Positions 19,012 to 29,626 of a DNA stretch of 61,218 nt are shown one piece after another; within the stretch, counting starts at the first letter, position 1; the number at the start of each line of letters is the position of its first letter. The translations under genes and the position numbers were made by a program. Source of the stretch: Pseudoneurospora amorphoporcata (Eukaryota > Ascomycota > Sordariomycetes > Sordariales > Sordariaceae); NCBI GenBank assembly GCA_033297205.1, contig MU859267.1:1-61218 (forward strand), in the 5' to 3' direction. Under the pieces are notes generated by a model, which was given only the letters and a program-made list of their open reading frames with translations, was not told the DNA's origin and did no database searches.

Positions 19012-19239
19012 ATGTCGTCCTCCGACTCGAACAACAGCAGCGGGTACCTCTCCCCTCCCAGGACCTCTTCCACGACGACCTCGTACGAGAAGACACTCAT
19101 ATCGACCAGCATAGCCAGCACTAGCACAAGCAATACTACCAGCGAGTCCAATAGCCCTGGCAGCTCAAGCACGTCGTACATCACCGCCGAGACGGTGGTC
19201 ATCCCGAGCTCGACGAGCTCGGGGGCTAAGAGGAAGTAG
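19012..19239 (+). CDS. Small Ser/Thr-rich protein 4 (75 residues)
   Basis: It begins MSSSDSNNSSGYLSPPRTSS and ends SSTSSGAKRK. The MSSS start is shared with sisters 1 and 2, and the SYEKTLISTSIASTSTS middle is similar in tone to the rest. It has no signal peptide, cysteine or membrane segment. The strong TATA box and the matching spacing support a real gene. Ser-Pro and basic C-terminal residues suggest a phosphorylated or nucleic-acid-contacting disordered protein, but nothing specific can be claimed. Confidence 0.65.
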   Translation: MSSSDSNNSSGYLSPPRTSSTTTSYEKTLISTSIASTSTSNTTSESNSPGSSSTSYITAETVVIPSSTSSGAKRK

Positions 19240-21094
19240 TGTAGGTGTTATAACGTTCAACTGCGTGGGCATGAGTCTTTGAGAGATGATGAATAGCAGC
19301 TGATGGTTTTGAATGGTGACAGAAGCTCAATGCAGGCATGGAGTCGGAGTGTCCGATGAGTGTCGTGGCCTATGATGGAAGCAAAAATGTGGATAACGGA
19401 GGGTTAGGGTAAGGAATGTGTGAGATGTGGTGATTGATGGTATGGGTGGAGGGGGTACGACGAGGAACGTTTCGTGAAAATCTGCAAGTAAATACCTACT
19501 AAGTCAAGAAATCGAGTATACCATTTTTGTAAGCCGTGATTATGCGAAACCAACCGAGAAAAGTTGAAGTTGTCGTCGTTGAAGTTCCATCGTAGCGCCG
19601 CAGCAATCAGAATCCACAGCGCCCAGACCCCACCGAACCCGACCCCTGTATCCTAGGTGTTCCAGCGCTCCATTCACACCAGAACATTGACAACCTGGGG
19701 TAGCTCGGGAAATTCAACAACGTTGTGTTCGGAGATACACTCGGCGAAAGCGGAAGGGCTGCAAAGGCACATCAACGGAAACCGGCAAGAAGCCAAGCGT
19801 TTTAGGCTATAGCTTGTTTGGACGTTCGCTGGGTTCGGTAGGGCTGGTTTTGGCAAATTAGGGGCCGATGGTCGGAAATACGACCAGCCCCGACTCCAAG
19901 TCGTTTCGATGATGTGGGTAAACCAACCATGATGGATTTGCAAGCTTCTTTGTTGCTGATGATATGTCAGCGAAAATGCCGAGTTGGTTCGGCGATTTGG
20001 ATGGGTGGTGGTCAGCGATGACGCCGACGTTCGGTGCATGACTGTTCAGAGGACGGAGATGGTGTTAGTGGGTGGGGAATGGGACGTTGATGCCCTCGCT
20101 ATTGGACCCGAAGTATGTTGTCGAGTTAAGTATGTCTTAGACTCGAAATGGAAGTTTGGTGACAATTCTTGGGAAATCCGAGAGTTCTGGGTGCAATTAA
20201 GCTTGTGGTTGTGTTCTGTTTGCGGTTATCGAAATAACAGTGTCTCATGCTGCAGTGTGTTCCAATCCGGGCCACCGGCAACTGTTCGCGCCATCCCTTC
20301 CGAAACATTTCCATGTTGTGCAGTGCATGCACTCCAATTCCCCAAATGCCAATCAATTTCTCGCGCCTTCAAAAACCCCATCGCCGACCTATAAGCGGCC
20401 GCCCCCAATACGCGTTGGAGAAAACTCGCTACCGCACAATCATGGACCACCGCCATTGTCACTGCACCATCACTCGCCATCGCTTGAACAACTGGTTTCC
20501 AGGACTGTGCATGGGGTTATCGGGTCATTCAACCTTACGCCCTTTGACTTGGACAGAATGCTGTCAGTTGACAGACTGTGTCAGACGCTCGTATAACCGC
20601 TCTAATGCCGAATCCAGCCAGTCCAGTAACATGCAAGGGTTCCAGGTCCCCATGGAAACCGGCCAAACATTTGTGCAGCAAACAGACAGACATCCAATTG
20701 TGACATTTCTACCCTGTCAAGCAATATGACAGACATGATTGCCAGTGAAAGGCTTTTGGCGGTTGAGAAATACCGGGCCGCTTCGGCGCGCTGCCTGCCG
20801 CTTGCCGCCTACAGGTCAGATTGCATTGCTTGCTATCTCCGAGTGCGGGCTGGCTCCAAGCCGACTCTGGCTTTCTTTATATGTATTTACCTATCCCAGC
20901 TTTCTTGATCCCCTTCCCACCTCATCTGCCGCAACAACTTTGACGCGCAGTTCATCCCTTGTGGGCTCGCAAAGACAATCGGGCTGTCAAGTGTCAACAT
21001 CTCGGCCCAGCGACCACGATACCGGGAAGTAAACAACGGCAACGCGCTTCAATCCCCCGCGCTTCCTTTCCGTGCGTGTGCGACGACCGCCAAA
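19240..21094. other. Intergenic stretch before the MFS gene
   Basis: No gene is supported. The longest frames (19674-20039 minus, 19984-20394 plus, 20247-20729 plus) overlap, lack motifs and have no consistent splice pattern. GGGTTAGGGTAAGG near 19404 is a single telomere-like stretch. The last few hundred bases are the expected promoter and 5' UTR of the transporter gene. Confidence 0.4.
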
Positions 21095-22662
21095 ATGGCA
21101 TCAACAACTCTTTCCCCAAACAGTGCTTTCGCCGAGCGCAACACCCCCGGCGCATTAACCGACAAGGGAGGAAACATCTCCGATCAGTCCACGGCAACCG
21201 GTATCCCTTCACCCCCCTCACGCGCTTCCTCCGAGAAACCGTCGCCCCTGGCAGCTCCCCCTGCCGCTACTTTTGCTGCTGCTCCAGATGCCGAAAAGCA
21301 ACCTACCGGCCCTCCCACCGGCGGTCCTTCTGGTGCCCCCGGCAGCGGCGCATGGAACTCCGGCCCCCCACCCCCCAACGGCGGCCTCGCCGCCTGGCTC
21401 CAAGTCGCCTCCGCCTTCTTCATCTTCTTCAACACCTGGGGCCTGCTCAACACCTTTGGCATTTTCCAGACCTACTACGAATCGTCCTCCTCCATCTTCC
21501 AGCCCCCCGGCTCCGTTTCTTCGTCAAACATCAGCTGGATCGGGAGCATCCAGTCCTTCATGGTCCTGCTGGGCGGTTTGGTGTCAGGACCGTTGTACGA
21601 TCGGGGCTACCTGAAGCACCTCATTCTTGTGGGGGCTTTCGGCGTGGTGTTTGGACACATGATGCTCAGCTTGGCCAAGAAGTACTACCAGGCGTTGCTG
21701 GCGCAGGGGTTCGTCGTTGGCTTGGGGGCCGGCATGATGTTCACTCCGGGAGTGGCTGTTTTGCAGGGTTATTTCAGTACCAAGATTGGGCTCGCTACGG
21801 GCTTGGCGGCGGCGGGGAGCAGTTTTGGCGGCGTGGTGTATCCGATTGTGTTTTACCGCTTGATCGACCGGATCGGGTACGGCTGGTCAGTGAGGGTGAT
21901 CGGGTTCATTGCGCTTGCCTCGTTGGCTGTTCCCGTTGTTTTCCTCAAGCAGAGAAGTAAACCCGGAAAAGTCAGGGCGTTTGTGGATTTCACTGCTTTC
22001 ACGGATGGGCCGTACGTGTTGTTCACCCTGGGCTGCTTTGTGGGATTTATTGGGTTGTATACCATGTTGTTTTATCTCAGCTTTTTCGGGTTGGACACGA
22101 GCGCGACGGATCCGGCTATGGCGTTTTATATTGTCCCCATCCTGAACGCGGCGAGCATGTTTGGCCGGACGCTGCCGAATTGGTTGTCAGACAAGGCGGG
22201 GCCGTTTAACATTTTGATTCCCGGAGCGTTGGTTTGTGGCGCGTTGACTTTGGCTATGATGGGGGTTAAGAGTCTTGGGGTGAGTCTTTGCTCTTTCGTG
22301 CGAGTCTATGGAAGGGTCTTTGCTAACCTCTTTTCTTCTGCGTGCAGGCCATCATCGTCATCGCCATCCTCTTTGGCTTCTTCTCCGGTGTCTTCATCGC
22401 CCTCCCGACTGTTTGCTATATCGTTCTCACGAAGGACAAGTCTCGCCTCGGCAGCAGAATCGGTATGGGGTATGCGTTCCTCGGTCTCGCTACCCTCATC
22501 GGCGGTCCCGGCGGCGGTGCGATCTTGCAACAGACTGGTCATGGTGGACATAACTGGACGGGCATGTGGACGTTCGGAGGAGTGATGCTTTTAGCTTCTG
22601 GTACCCTATTTATGGTCTTGAGGGGGTGGAAGTTTGGAGTCAAGTTGACGACCAAGGCATAG
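21095..22662 (+). CDS. MFS transporter, monocarboxylate-permease (MCT) type
   Basis: Exon 1 is 21095-22279, the intron 22280-22347 (GTGAGT...GCTAAC...GCAG, phase 0) and exon 2 22348-22662, giving 499 residues. The N-terminal 95 residues are disordered and Pro/Ala-rich and presumably cytosolic. The membrane part starts NGGLAAWLQVASAFFIFFNT and continues WGLLNTFGIFQTYYE, a hallmark of fungal MCT-like proteins. It includes the loop motif GPLYDRG, GLGAGMMFTPGVAVLQGYF, and about 12 membrane segments ending with a short charged tail. Such proteins carry monocarboxylates, riboflavin or other small organic acids by proton symport; the substrate cannot be told from sequence. No biosynthetic neighbours indicate a role. 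Confidence 0.9.
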
Positions 22663-23350
22663 AGTGGCAGAGCACGGTACTGCAGTGTGAATGGTTGAGT
22701 GTGAGGATGAAGAGATGTCGGTTGTTGTAGATAGGTCTAGTCATAAAGATGGCATTTATACCGGTGTTTGTAAAATACTGTGACAGATGTACCAAAGACC
22801 CAGACTTCTTTTCTCTTAATCTTCGTATCCTTTGTGACTTGCTATAGGTCGCAACTAGGTTTTTGAAAAAAGAATTGCCGGGGAGATAACGTTCGCAGAA
22901 GGGTGGTGTCGAAGACATGTGTGTTGGAGCACATGAGTGGGCACAGGGAATTTGGGCAGAGGATTGGCAAGAGAATTCCTTGATTGATTGACTGAAGAGC
23001 TGAAGGAGAGTAGGTGAATGCTGAGAGGGAGACCCTCGATATATATATACATGACTGAGGTCCATGTGTGGATCGACTGCCGAGACGATAGTCTGCTTCA
23101 ACAATGTGTGCATGTACTGACTGCCCTCGGCGGGCGATGCGAATGCGCATGTCGACTGTGTGCCAACTTCCACTTGAGGATATTCTCCGTTGCGTTGGTC
23201 CTGTTTCGATGCTATAGTTATTGTGATTACAAATTGGGGCGCACATGGTTCGAGATATGGAATTGATTGTTAGTGATTAAGTAGCAAAAGGGACTTGCTC
23301 CTTGAGAAGAGAGAGGTGCAAAAGAAAAGGCGCAAAAAAATGCAAAAAAA

Positions 23351-23438
23351 TGGAAAGGCCGGGAATCGAACCCGTGGGCTGTAGAGCACCTGGAAAGGAG
23401 TAGGAGAGCCTTATTTGCGTAGCCGGAAGACGCCAGAT
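23351..23438 (-). repeat. tRNA-like Pol III-type element, copy 1
   Basis: On the minus strand it has GGCGTCTTCCGG, then TACGCAAATAAGG, then a perfect B-box GGTTCGATTCC, then CCTTTCCA, followed at once by T runs that would end Pol III transcription. It shares a core of about 49 bases (CTGGAAAGGAGTAGnAGAGCC, plus-strand reading) with elements at 47447, 51849 and 57155. It does not fold as a tRNA because no acceptor stem can be formed, so it is better seen as a SINE-like element or small ncRNA gene. Confidence 0.65.
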
Positions 23439-23711
23439 GCAATACAACTGCAGGCCGCAGGCAAACTTCCCGGTTACCAGACCTGTACCTACTGTCCTGC
23501 GGAAGGAAGTACGGTGTACAGGGCGTACACCACGGTACTCACACTAAGGAATAGACCTTAGGACGAGCCCTGATGGCCATCGCACCTGGGAGCGCCCCTC
23601 GCTCGCTGCCTGCGTGCCCCGTGCAGCCCCGTGTGTTTGTGCGCCTCTGTCCAAATCTACCTGCGCAACACACCGCTCGTCTATAGGCCCTTTGGATTTG
23701 GTACCTGCAGC

Positions 23712-23740
23712 ACACAAAACCCTGCCTTATCAACCCCCGT
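23712..23740 (+). promoter_or_regulatory. Shared upstream motif, copy 1
   Basis: ACACAAAACCCTGCCTTATC followed by AACCCCCGT matches motifs at 52103-52135 and 58103-58133 (consensus ACACAAA, seven variable bases, CTTATNAACC). In each case it lies between a tRNA-like element and an RNase H-like gene on the plus strand. Confidence 0.5.
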
Positions 23741-25339
23741 CTGCACACTCTGCACCACGCTTCCCCTGGCCTGGGAGCATCACATGACTCCTGCCAGCCG
23801 AATAAAAAGCAGATGATTACAACCACCTGCACTTAGGCAACTTCTGCATAAATTCGCACCTGCCAACACAATTCTATTCCCCACTTCTATTGCATAGAGT
23901 TGCTGCCAAAACCACCGGACCGTCCAAAACGTCTCGGACTAAGATAACCTTGAAATTTGTATGGGAGAAAAAAGCGAGTGGAGATTTTCCAACAAGAATG
24001 GGTTGTAATGAGGTTAAAATTTGGAATGTCCTTTCTTAGGTTATAAAGATCTTTTCCTGAAATTTGAGGACCTTTATTTGCAAACTGCCTACACACGCTA
24101 TTAATATTCAGCTCTGGAGCATGTCTTGCGACAGGAAACATGTGGACCTACTAGTCACGCTCAACCATCTAAACCGCACGCTCTGCCGAAGGACACTGTA
24201 ATGTTGATCATATACTTCTTTTCTATTCAGCCAAAAAGTGTCCTCTTGAACACGTAATGATGGTTCAAGCATGGCGGTAGCAGGCAACATCCACGTCTTT
24301 TACGGAATAAAGTGGACCGGAGGTTTGCCGCTCCATAGATGCCAGAGCGGAAGGCAGCCTCGAACGCATGTACGACAAGCTCTTTATGTAGGCCTAATTT
24401 AATAAAACAATAACTTTTATAAGATTATACGAAGGTTGTATAAGTACTTTACAAGATGAAGTATAAAAGTTACAGTTTTTATTACGTGAAATCCAGTGCT
24501 GTGGTGTTGCGGGTGATATATCCTTTGGCAGTTTTTTGTGTGTTCGGCTTGTTCGTGCGCTCGCCCAGCGTGCCTTCCTCTTCGTTACCCCAGCTAAACA
24601 ATACTAGTAGCGTTATGTTGTCCAAGACAAGGCATCTTCGAGAGAGGTGCGCCACGAGGCTTGGCTATTCGGCACAATTCAATTAGACTTGAGCCCTACC
24701 CTATCGCAGTCCGAATATGGAGCCCCGACCTTCACCTGCCCGGCCTTTGGGCTGCCAGTGCGGGCTCTGACCACATCGCGGCCGGCTCAAATTTCCCTGT
24801 CAATAACCCACTTTCACCAAACCGTTTTCGATAACTGTCTAACAATTTCTTCAAACTGACACAGCCGGCTCCGCTTCTCCTCGAGCTGCGTCTAGAACTG
24901 GCCAGTGAATCGACAATTTGGCAGAAGTGACACCCATCTTCTCCAAAGAGGTTGTTCATCCGCGACTGCAACTTCATTCTAGTTCAATCATTCGAAAATC
25001 CGGTACAAAATGGTATACTAGCAAATACCGTGTGAGGAGCCTAAGGATGAGGAGTTAAGCGACGCGCCTCTTGGTAAGTCCTATGTTTGCTTCCCGCTTT
25101 TGAAGTTATCCAGTCGCATTGAGCGGCGACAAATGGGTTGGCGTTTCTCCTTGTTGGAAGGACCAGAAGCTCCTTGGCCAAATCAGTCCTTCTGCCGACC
25201 ACTACATGCTAGTTCATGGCATATGAGCCCATCGTCGCGCGCCCCAATTACTAGGACTGCCATTCTAGGTATTCACGCTCTCTGGTTTCCGTCTTTACCA
25301 TAGCTGAAAAATGCGAGCGACATTTAGCATAGAGGGAGT

Positions 25340-26091
25340 CGTCTAGCCTAGATAAATTGAGTGGCCTAGATGCGTCGTCTGGGCCAGACGGTTGAGTAGG
25401 CCCTCTGATTGGTCAATTGGATTGCCCTCTATAGATAATCGCTAAAACTCGTTGAATTTAACTTACTCCTTTAGTGCCCTCGACAGGAAAGTGCTTTGGT
25501 GCCCCTGGTTCTTCCGAAAGTTCATTTTCCCGTCAAAACTCAAATACTGTCATGGCTCAGCTGCATGCTCATTAACATACCTAATCCGTGCCCTCTGATT
25601 GGCCACATCTCTGTATATAACCGTGCCCACCCTTCGAGGTTGCACTTCTTCCTCTTTCTTCTTTTTCTCATCTTTAGTTATTTATTGATAACTTAGATTA
25701 TTCGTATCCCACCCTTCGAGATCTACGTGCGTGACAAATACTCTATATTAAAGGAAAGAACGAAGCTCGTTTCCAATTAATTAGGCTAGTGGCTTAATAG
25801 TTTTCGTCGTTGCTTTTATTTTTGTGATCGCCAGTTCGATTCTAATTGGTGATAAGTTTTTTTCGCGCGAAAAGTTTCGCGCGGTTGTAAATACCTTTGT
25901 TCTTCGTTCGGACTTCGAAGTCGAAGTCTTTTTTCGTTAGTACTATTAATAAAAGACCCTTGTAGTGGCCTTTAGAAGGTCCTTATAGGAGTTTTTAGCT
26001 TTTATTATTTTAAATTAAAATCCGACCAATTAGAAGGCCCCCTTAACCGTTTGGCCTAGATGCTAAATCTGGCCTAGTATACTAGACTACT
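25340..26091. mobile_element. TIR element inside the first intron of RNase H-like copy 1
   Basis: Imperfect inverted ends of about 75-85 bases lie at 25340-25424 and 26014-26091. The left end carries GGCCAGACGGTTGAGTAGGC then CTCTGATTGGTC, and the right end read in reverse carries GGCCAAACGGTTAAGGGGGC then CTTCTAATTGGTC. Most differences are transitions, as RIP would leave. The body of about 590 bases is AT-rich and has no transposase frame, so this is a non-autonomous or decayed DNA element. The paralogous introns are only 91-111 bases. Confidence 0.7.
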
Positions 26092-26771
26092 ATAGGAACT
26101 GAGGCATAGGTAGATGCCCCCGTCTGTGAAAGATACTACCCTTATATTTCCGCTGCGGTATGGTTTCCTGCTGCGGAAAACGTACCCTATTCATGTCGTC
26201 GCCTCTTCACTCCAACCTTGTCTGCCACTCACGATGCATAGCTAACTTGCCAATCTGTGTGACTCCTCAAAACTTTAAGTGCTAATACCAACATCTTCGT
26301 TGTCTTCTTCCAGAATTTTACCCCCAAGGGTCCTTTCGTGGGACAATCGACCTGGGAGAGCGCCCCGGGGATGCCGAGCAAGCCATCAAGAGAGCCCGCG
26401 ACATAACGATCAATGCGCGAACGTCAACGGACGATGACTTCATGCTTGCGATATTCACCGATGCATCCGCAAGGAGAGAAGCCAGGCGAACGCCCGGCGG
26501 CTACGCGGTTGTGTTTGAGAATTATTGTCCACGCACACACTACAGCGGCGAGTGCATTGAAATGGCTTGGAGCATGCGGGAAATGCTGGATAACTCAGTC
26601 GGAGAGTCTCTTGCTTTCGCTCAGGCTTTCCAGGTAGCAGCACATCAGTTGCACTCCATCCCATGGCGCGACGATACCCCAGTCAAGACAGTGGTGCTTT
26701 CTATCTTTTCAAATGCTTTTGAGGTCATGCAGATGGTTAAACAAGGGCATACCTACCCCAATCAGAGCTTC

Positions 26772-26943
26772 TCTTGTGCCCAGCCGGCTCATGGTCTCCA
26801 GCCGTGCCTGCCGGGCTGGGCCCACTTCTTCCCAGCACCACGCTTAGCTAGCTTTTCCCCGCGATCGTTCGTAGCCTTGTTTCCTTGTTCAATACAACAT
26901 CTTCTCTCTCTCGCCTTCTTTGTCCCTCTGGTCCAAGAGCTTC
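26772..26943 (+). mobile_element. 172-base insertion with 8-base target duplication
   Basis: AGAGCTTC occurs at 26764-26771 and again at 26936-26943. Removing one copy and everything between restores one reading frame across the RNase H-like domain (the residues NQSF then RWGLFEKIV). The insert contains an 11-bp GCCCAGCC.GGC/GCCGGGCTGGGC hairpin near 26778-26830 and a pyrimidine-rich 3' half. No terminal inverted repeats are seen. The 8-base duplication is the size made by hAT-type transposases. No GT-AG pair at its exact borders would splice it out. Confidence 0.7.
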
Positions 26944-28486
26944 CGTTGGGGTCTGTTTGAAAAGATTGTCCGTTTGGTGCGGCAATTGTCCCATGAGGTG
27001 TGCAGCATTCCGGGCTACGATGTCAGCATAGAGGTATACTGGGTTAAGGGACACGCCAACGTCGAGGGCAACGAGCGGGCAGATGAGCTGTCTAATCAAG
27101 CGCGCATCGAGTCCAGGAATATCTTCATCACCGACGGCAAAGAACGGGATGCCAACTTGTTGCCACCTGCCGTTCATGCCCAACTCATGGACGATATCGA
27201 CAGGGAGGCGTCACGACATAGACCGGCACAAGAGCAAACCGCACAGAATGGCCACGCACCAAATGGACGCGTATGGGTTAACCGCGGTCGGAATGACCGC
27301 GGCAGGCATAGTCAACAAAGGTACCCTCGTGGGCGTGGCAACAATGCGAAATCTTTCCCACGCTTCACCTCAAATCCTCGCGGTCCATATAGCCCGCCTC
27401 CTTGGGCTTCGGAATCATTCAATCCGAACTTTGACCCCATACGGATGCCTCGATATCCGCGTACATTCCCATCGTCTTCCCAGGGAGGAGAGCGCCCTCA
27501 TGTTTCCGAGGATTCAAGGCCGGAAACCAACGAGCTCACTGGGTTCTATGACCTTGATCCTGGTTCTGGTCCGCATCCGGGCCGAGAGCGAGTGTTCGTC
27601 TCCAATACAGAAACAGCTCGGGCAAGCGAGGAGAAAAAAACAAAGAGCCGAGAAGCAGCAGCCCGTCGTCCACCAACTTGCCACCAAGGAAAACCTGGAA
27701 AATCTGGAACACCAGGAAAACGCCTCGCCCAGCCACCAAAACGGCGAGAAGTCAGAGCTTAAGGTTGTGTTTGAGGCTCAAGTCACTTTTCATGTTCGAC
27801 TCGACGAGCAGAGCTCACCCCTAGTGGAATACACAGTCCCCAGCAACGCAACCTCGAAGGATGAACCTAGGCAATCAATCGAGAAGCCCACTGCATTGTG
27901 ATGGCCAGTGGCAGATGAGCAGGAGCCCCTCCTTGAAAGGTTCCTTGACGAGGGAAAGGCAGAATCAGAGCCTGAGATACAAGGGCCCGTCTGTATTCCC
28001 ACCGTTGTGGCAGAGCCTGCAGCGAACAAGCAAGCGCTCGCGTGTGACAACGTCGCCAACCCGGAGAAGTCTTTGCGCGAGCGCGAGGCCTGTGAGAGTC
28101 AGATTCCCCTCAATCATGAGGACGTCCCGGAGAAGGAACCGACACCCGACCTTGAAGGCCGGACTTGTGTTAGCCCTTCGGACGCTGAAGATGACGAGTC
28201 GGCAATGGAGCTTTTGCTGAACGAGCAAATCCCCAGTCACCCCCAACTCGCGTGCGAGTGCCGCACACAAGACGATCTGGCTTTGGTTGACGACAAGGAC
28301 GATCACGGCCCAGACGAGACCCATATGCACGAGGATGCTATGAGTGAAGAGCAGATACAAGCTGCTGTAGACAGGCAACTGGAGGAGGAGGCGGAAGCGG
28401 CTCTGGCTAGGAGGATGGCTTCTGGAGTGCAGGAGAATGTCTCGCCTGGACCGCTACCGGTGGAAGTTCAATTCCAGTGGACTTGA

Positions 28487-29395
28487 ACCTATTTCAATTG
28501 CTTCTTGCAAGGCAAGGAGTTTTGGTGTTGGTTTTACGGCGATTATGATGGGATGTGATGTCCCGGGTTCCTGCTTTTGGCTTCTTGGCGCAAAAGAAGT
28601 CTAGCGCTTTTTTTTGTCTTTCAGGGTCCTGTTGGTTCTCTTTTCTATCGTGTGAGATACCCCCGGTGTTTTGAGCAGTTTTTTGAAAGTTTAAAGACAA
28701 AAAGTGCTACAACGGTGGATGGAGCTGCGAGCGTGGTCTTGTTGGTTCGTTCCGCAGCTTTTCGTTGCCGAATGCCCTATTATGGGGATGCATGTATCAG
28801 CTTAGTGGCTCACGTTGGTGAAAAGGTTAATCTTAGTCCCTGTTTAGTTCTGTCAGTTGTTTTTTCTCTTTCATTACTCCTTAACTGACATAGTACGCTT
28901 GAGTCAGTCGGCTAGCTGACCTGTTGCAGTTGAGCGCGCGCTCCGAAAAGTCTCAAGTTGTACAATTCTCTTTGTCACTCTTTCTTGGCGCCCGTTGGGC
29001 GGGACAGACAGCCAACGTATACGAAACGAGCTATTTGCTGTGGGCGTTGGCACGGCTCACGCGGAAATACTCCGTTCATGTGCCGTGCCGTGTTGATGCT
29101 GTGAACCAACACGCTGGATTCGTTCGTGACTTTATCTAGATTGATGGCGTTAAAACCTTCTCTTATTTCATACTCTCCATGAGGCGAACAGCCAATAAAT
29201 CTGTCAAAGGGTATAAGTAAGCCATCTCACTGCTACGTTCCTAGGTCCCATTCGGAAATTCATCATTTCAACCAACTATTTCCTCAGGTTTTCCGAACAA
29301 CCTCACCGATCACAACCATTCAGCCACACTCATTCTAACTACCCTCTATCCCCGAAAATACCTGTAACAGCGGTAACATTCCGTCAGATATTGAG
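28487..29395. other. Intergenic stretch
   Basis: No gene is supported. A TATA-like GTATAAGT at 29211-29218 lies about 180 bases before the small gene at 29396, with a pyrimidine-rich leader between. Confidence 0.4.
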
Positions 29396-29626
29396 ATGAA
29401 CCACCTGCAAGTTCCCACCAACGCCAAGAACGCCGGAAACCCCGGCGGCGTCCCTCTCATTTCAGATAAACAGGAAGACGGCAAGGTAGAGGTGATGCTT
29501 CTCGATATCAAATATACCAAGGCCAGTAACCCTGCGGTACCTCAGACTGCTACGTTCGCTGGGGCCACTGCTGGGAAGAACGAGGCTTCTGATAGCCAGG
29601 GCAGTGCGTCTGGTGGTCAACCTTGA
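29396..29626 (+). CDS. Small hypothetical protein (76 residues)
   Basis: It begins MNHLQVPTNAKNAGNPGGVP and ends GSASGGQP. It is hydrophilic with no signal peptide or membrane segment. A middle segment, KVEVMLLDIKYTKA, could form two strands; the rest looks disordered. A TATA-like element is about 180 bases upstream, and a GTGAGT 11 bases after the stop may be an unused donor. No family is recognised. The composition differs from chance frames nearby. Confidence 0.45.
   Translation: MNHLQVPTNAKNAGNPGGVPLISDKQEDGKVEVMLLDIKYTKASNPAVPQTATFAGATAGKNEASDSQGSASGGQP

Larger units (their letters stand above)
22663..25009. other. Intergenic stretch with a tRNA-like repeat and AT-rich patch
   Basis: No protein gene is supported. 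Contents are the 3' flank of the transporter, a minus-strand TATATATATA near 23040-23050, the tRNA-like repeat at 23351-23438, the shared upstream motif at 23712-23740, AATAAAAAG near 23802, and an AT-rich patch at 24390-24480 that contains an 11-base inverted repeat (TAACTTTTATA and its complement). The right end is the 5' flank of the RNase H-like locus. Confidence 0.45.
25010..28486 (+). pseudogene. RNase H-like gene, copy 1: catalytic residues mostly kept, frame broken
   Basis: Exon 1 (25010-25073, phase 1) has a TAG at codon 4, then IPCEEPKDEELSDAPL. The intron is 25074-26313 and is enlarged by a TIR element. Exon 2 carries an RNase HI-like fold: AIFTDAS (first Asp), GGYAVVFENY, GESLAFAQAF (Glu), LSIFSNAFE (Asn where Asp is usual), then EVYWVKGHANVEGNERADEL (His and last Asp). 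A 172-base insertion at 26772-26943, flanked by AGAGCTTC duplications, cuts the domain; the frame rejoins exactly if it is removed. The tail is RGG/RGR-rich, shifts frame at an A7 run near 27637, meets a TGA at 27899-27901, and continues in that frame as a Glu-rich region with MSEEQIQAAVDRQLEEEAEA near the end, to 28486. So this is the most ancestral-looking catalytic copy but it has at least four lesions. Confidence 0.7.

Noticed and set aside
26772..26943. A normal GT-AG intron in RNase H-like copy 1
   Set aside because: No GT-AG pair at the duplicated borders fits; candidate pairs either shift the frame or leave foreign residues, whereas clean excision at the duplication restores the domain exactly.
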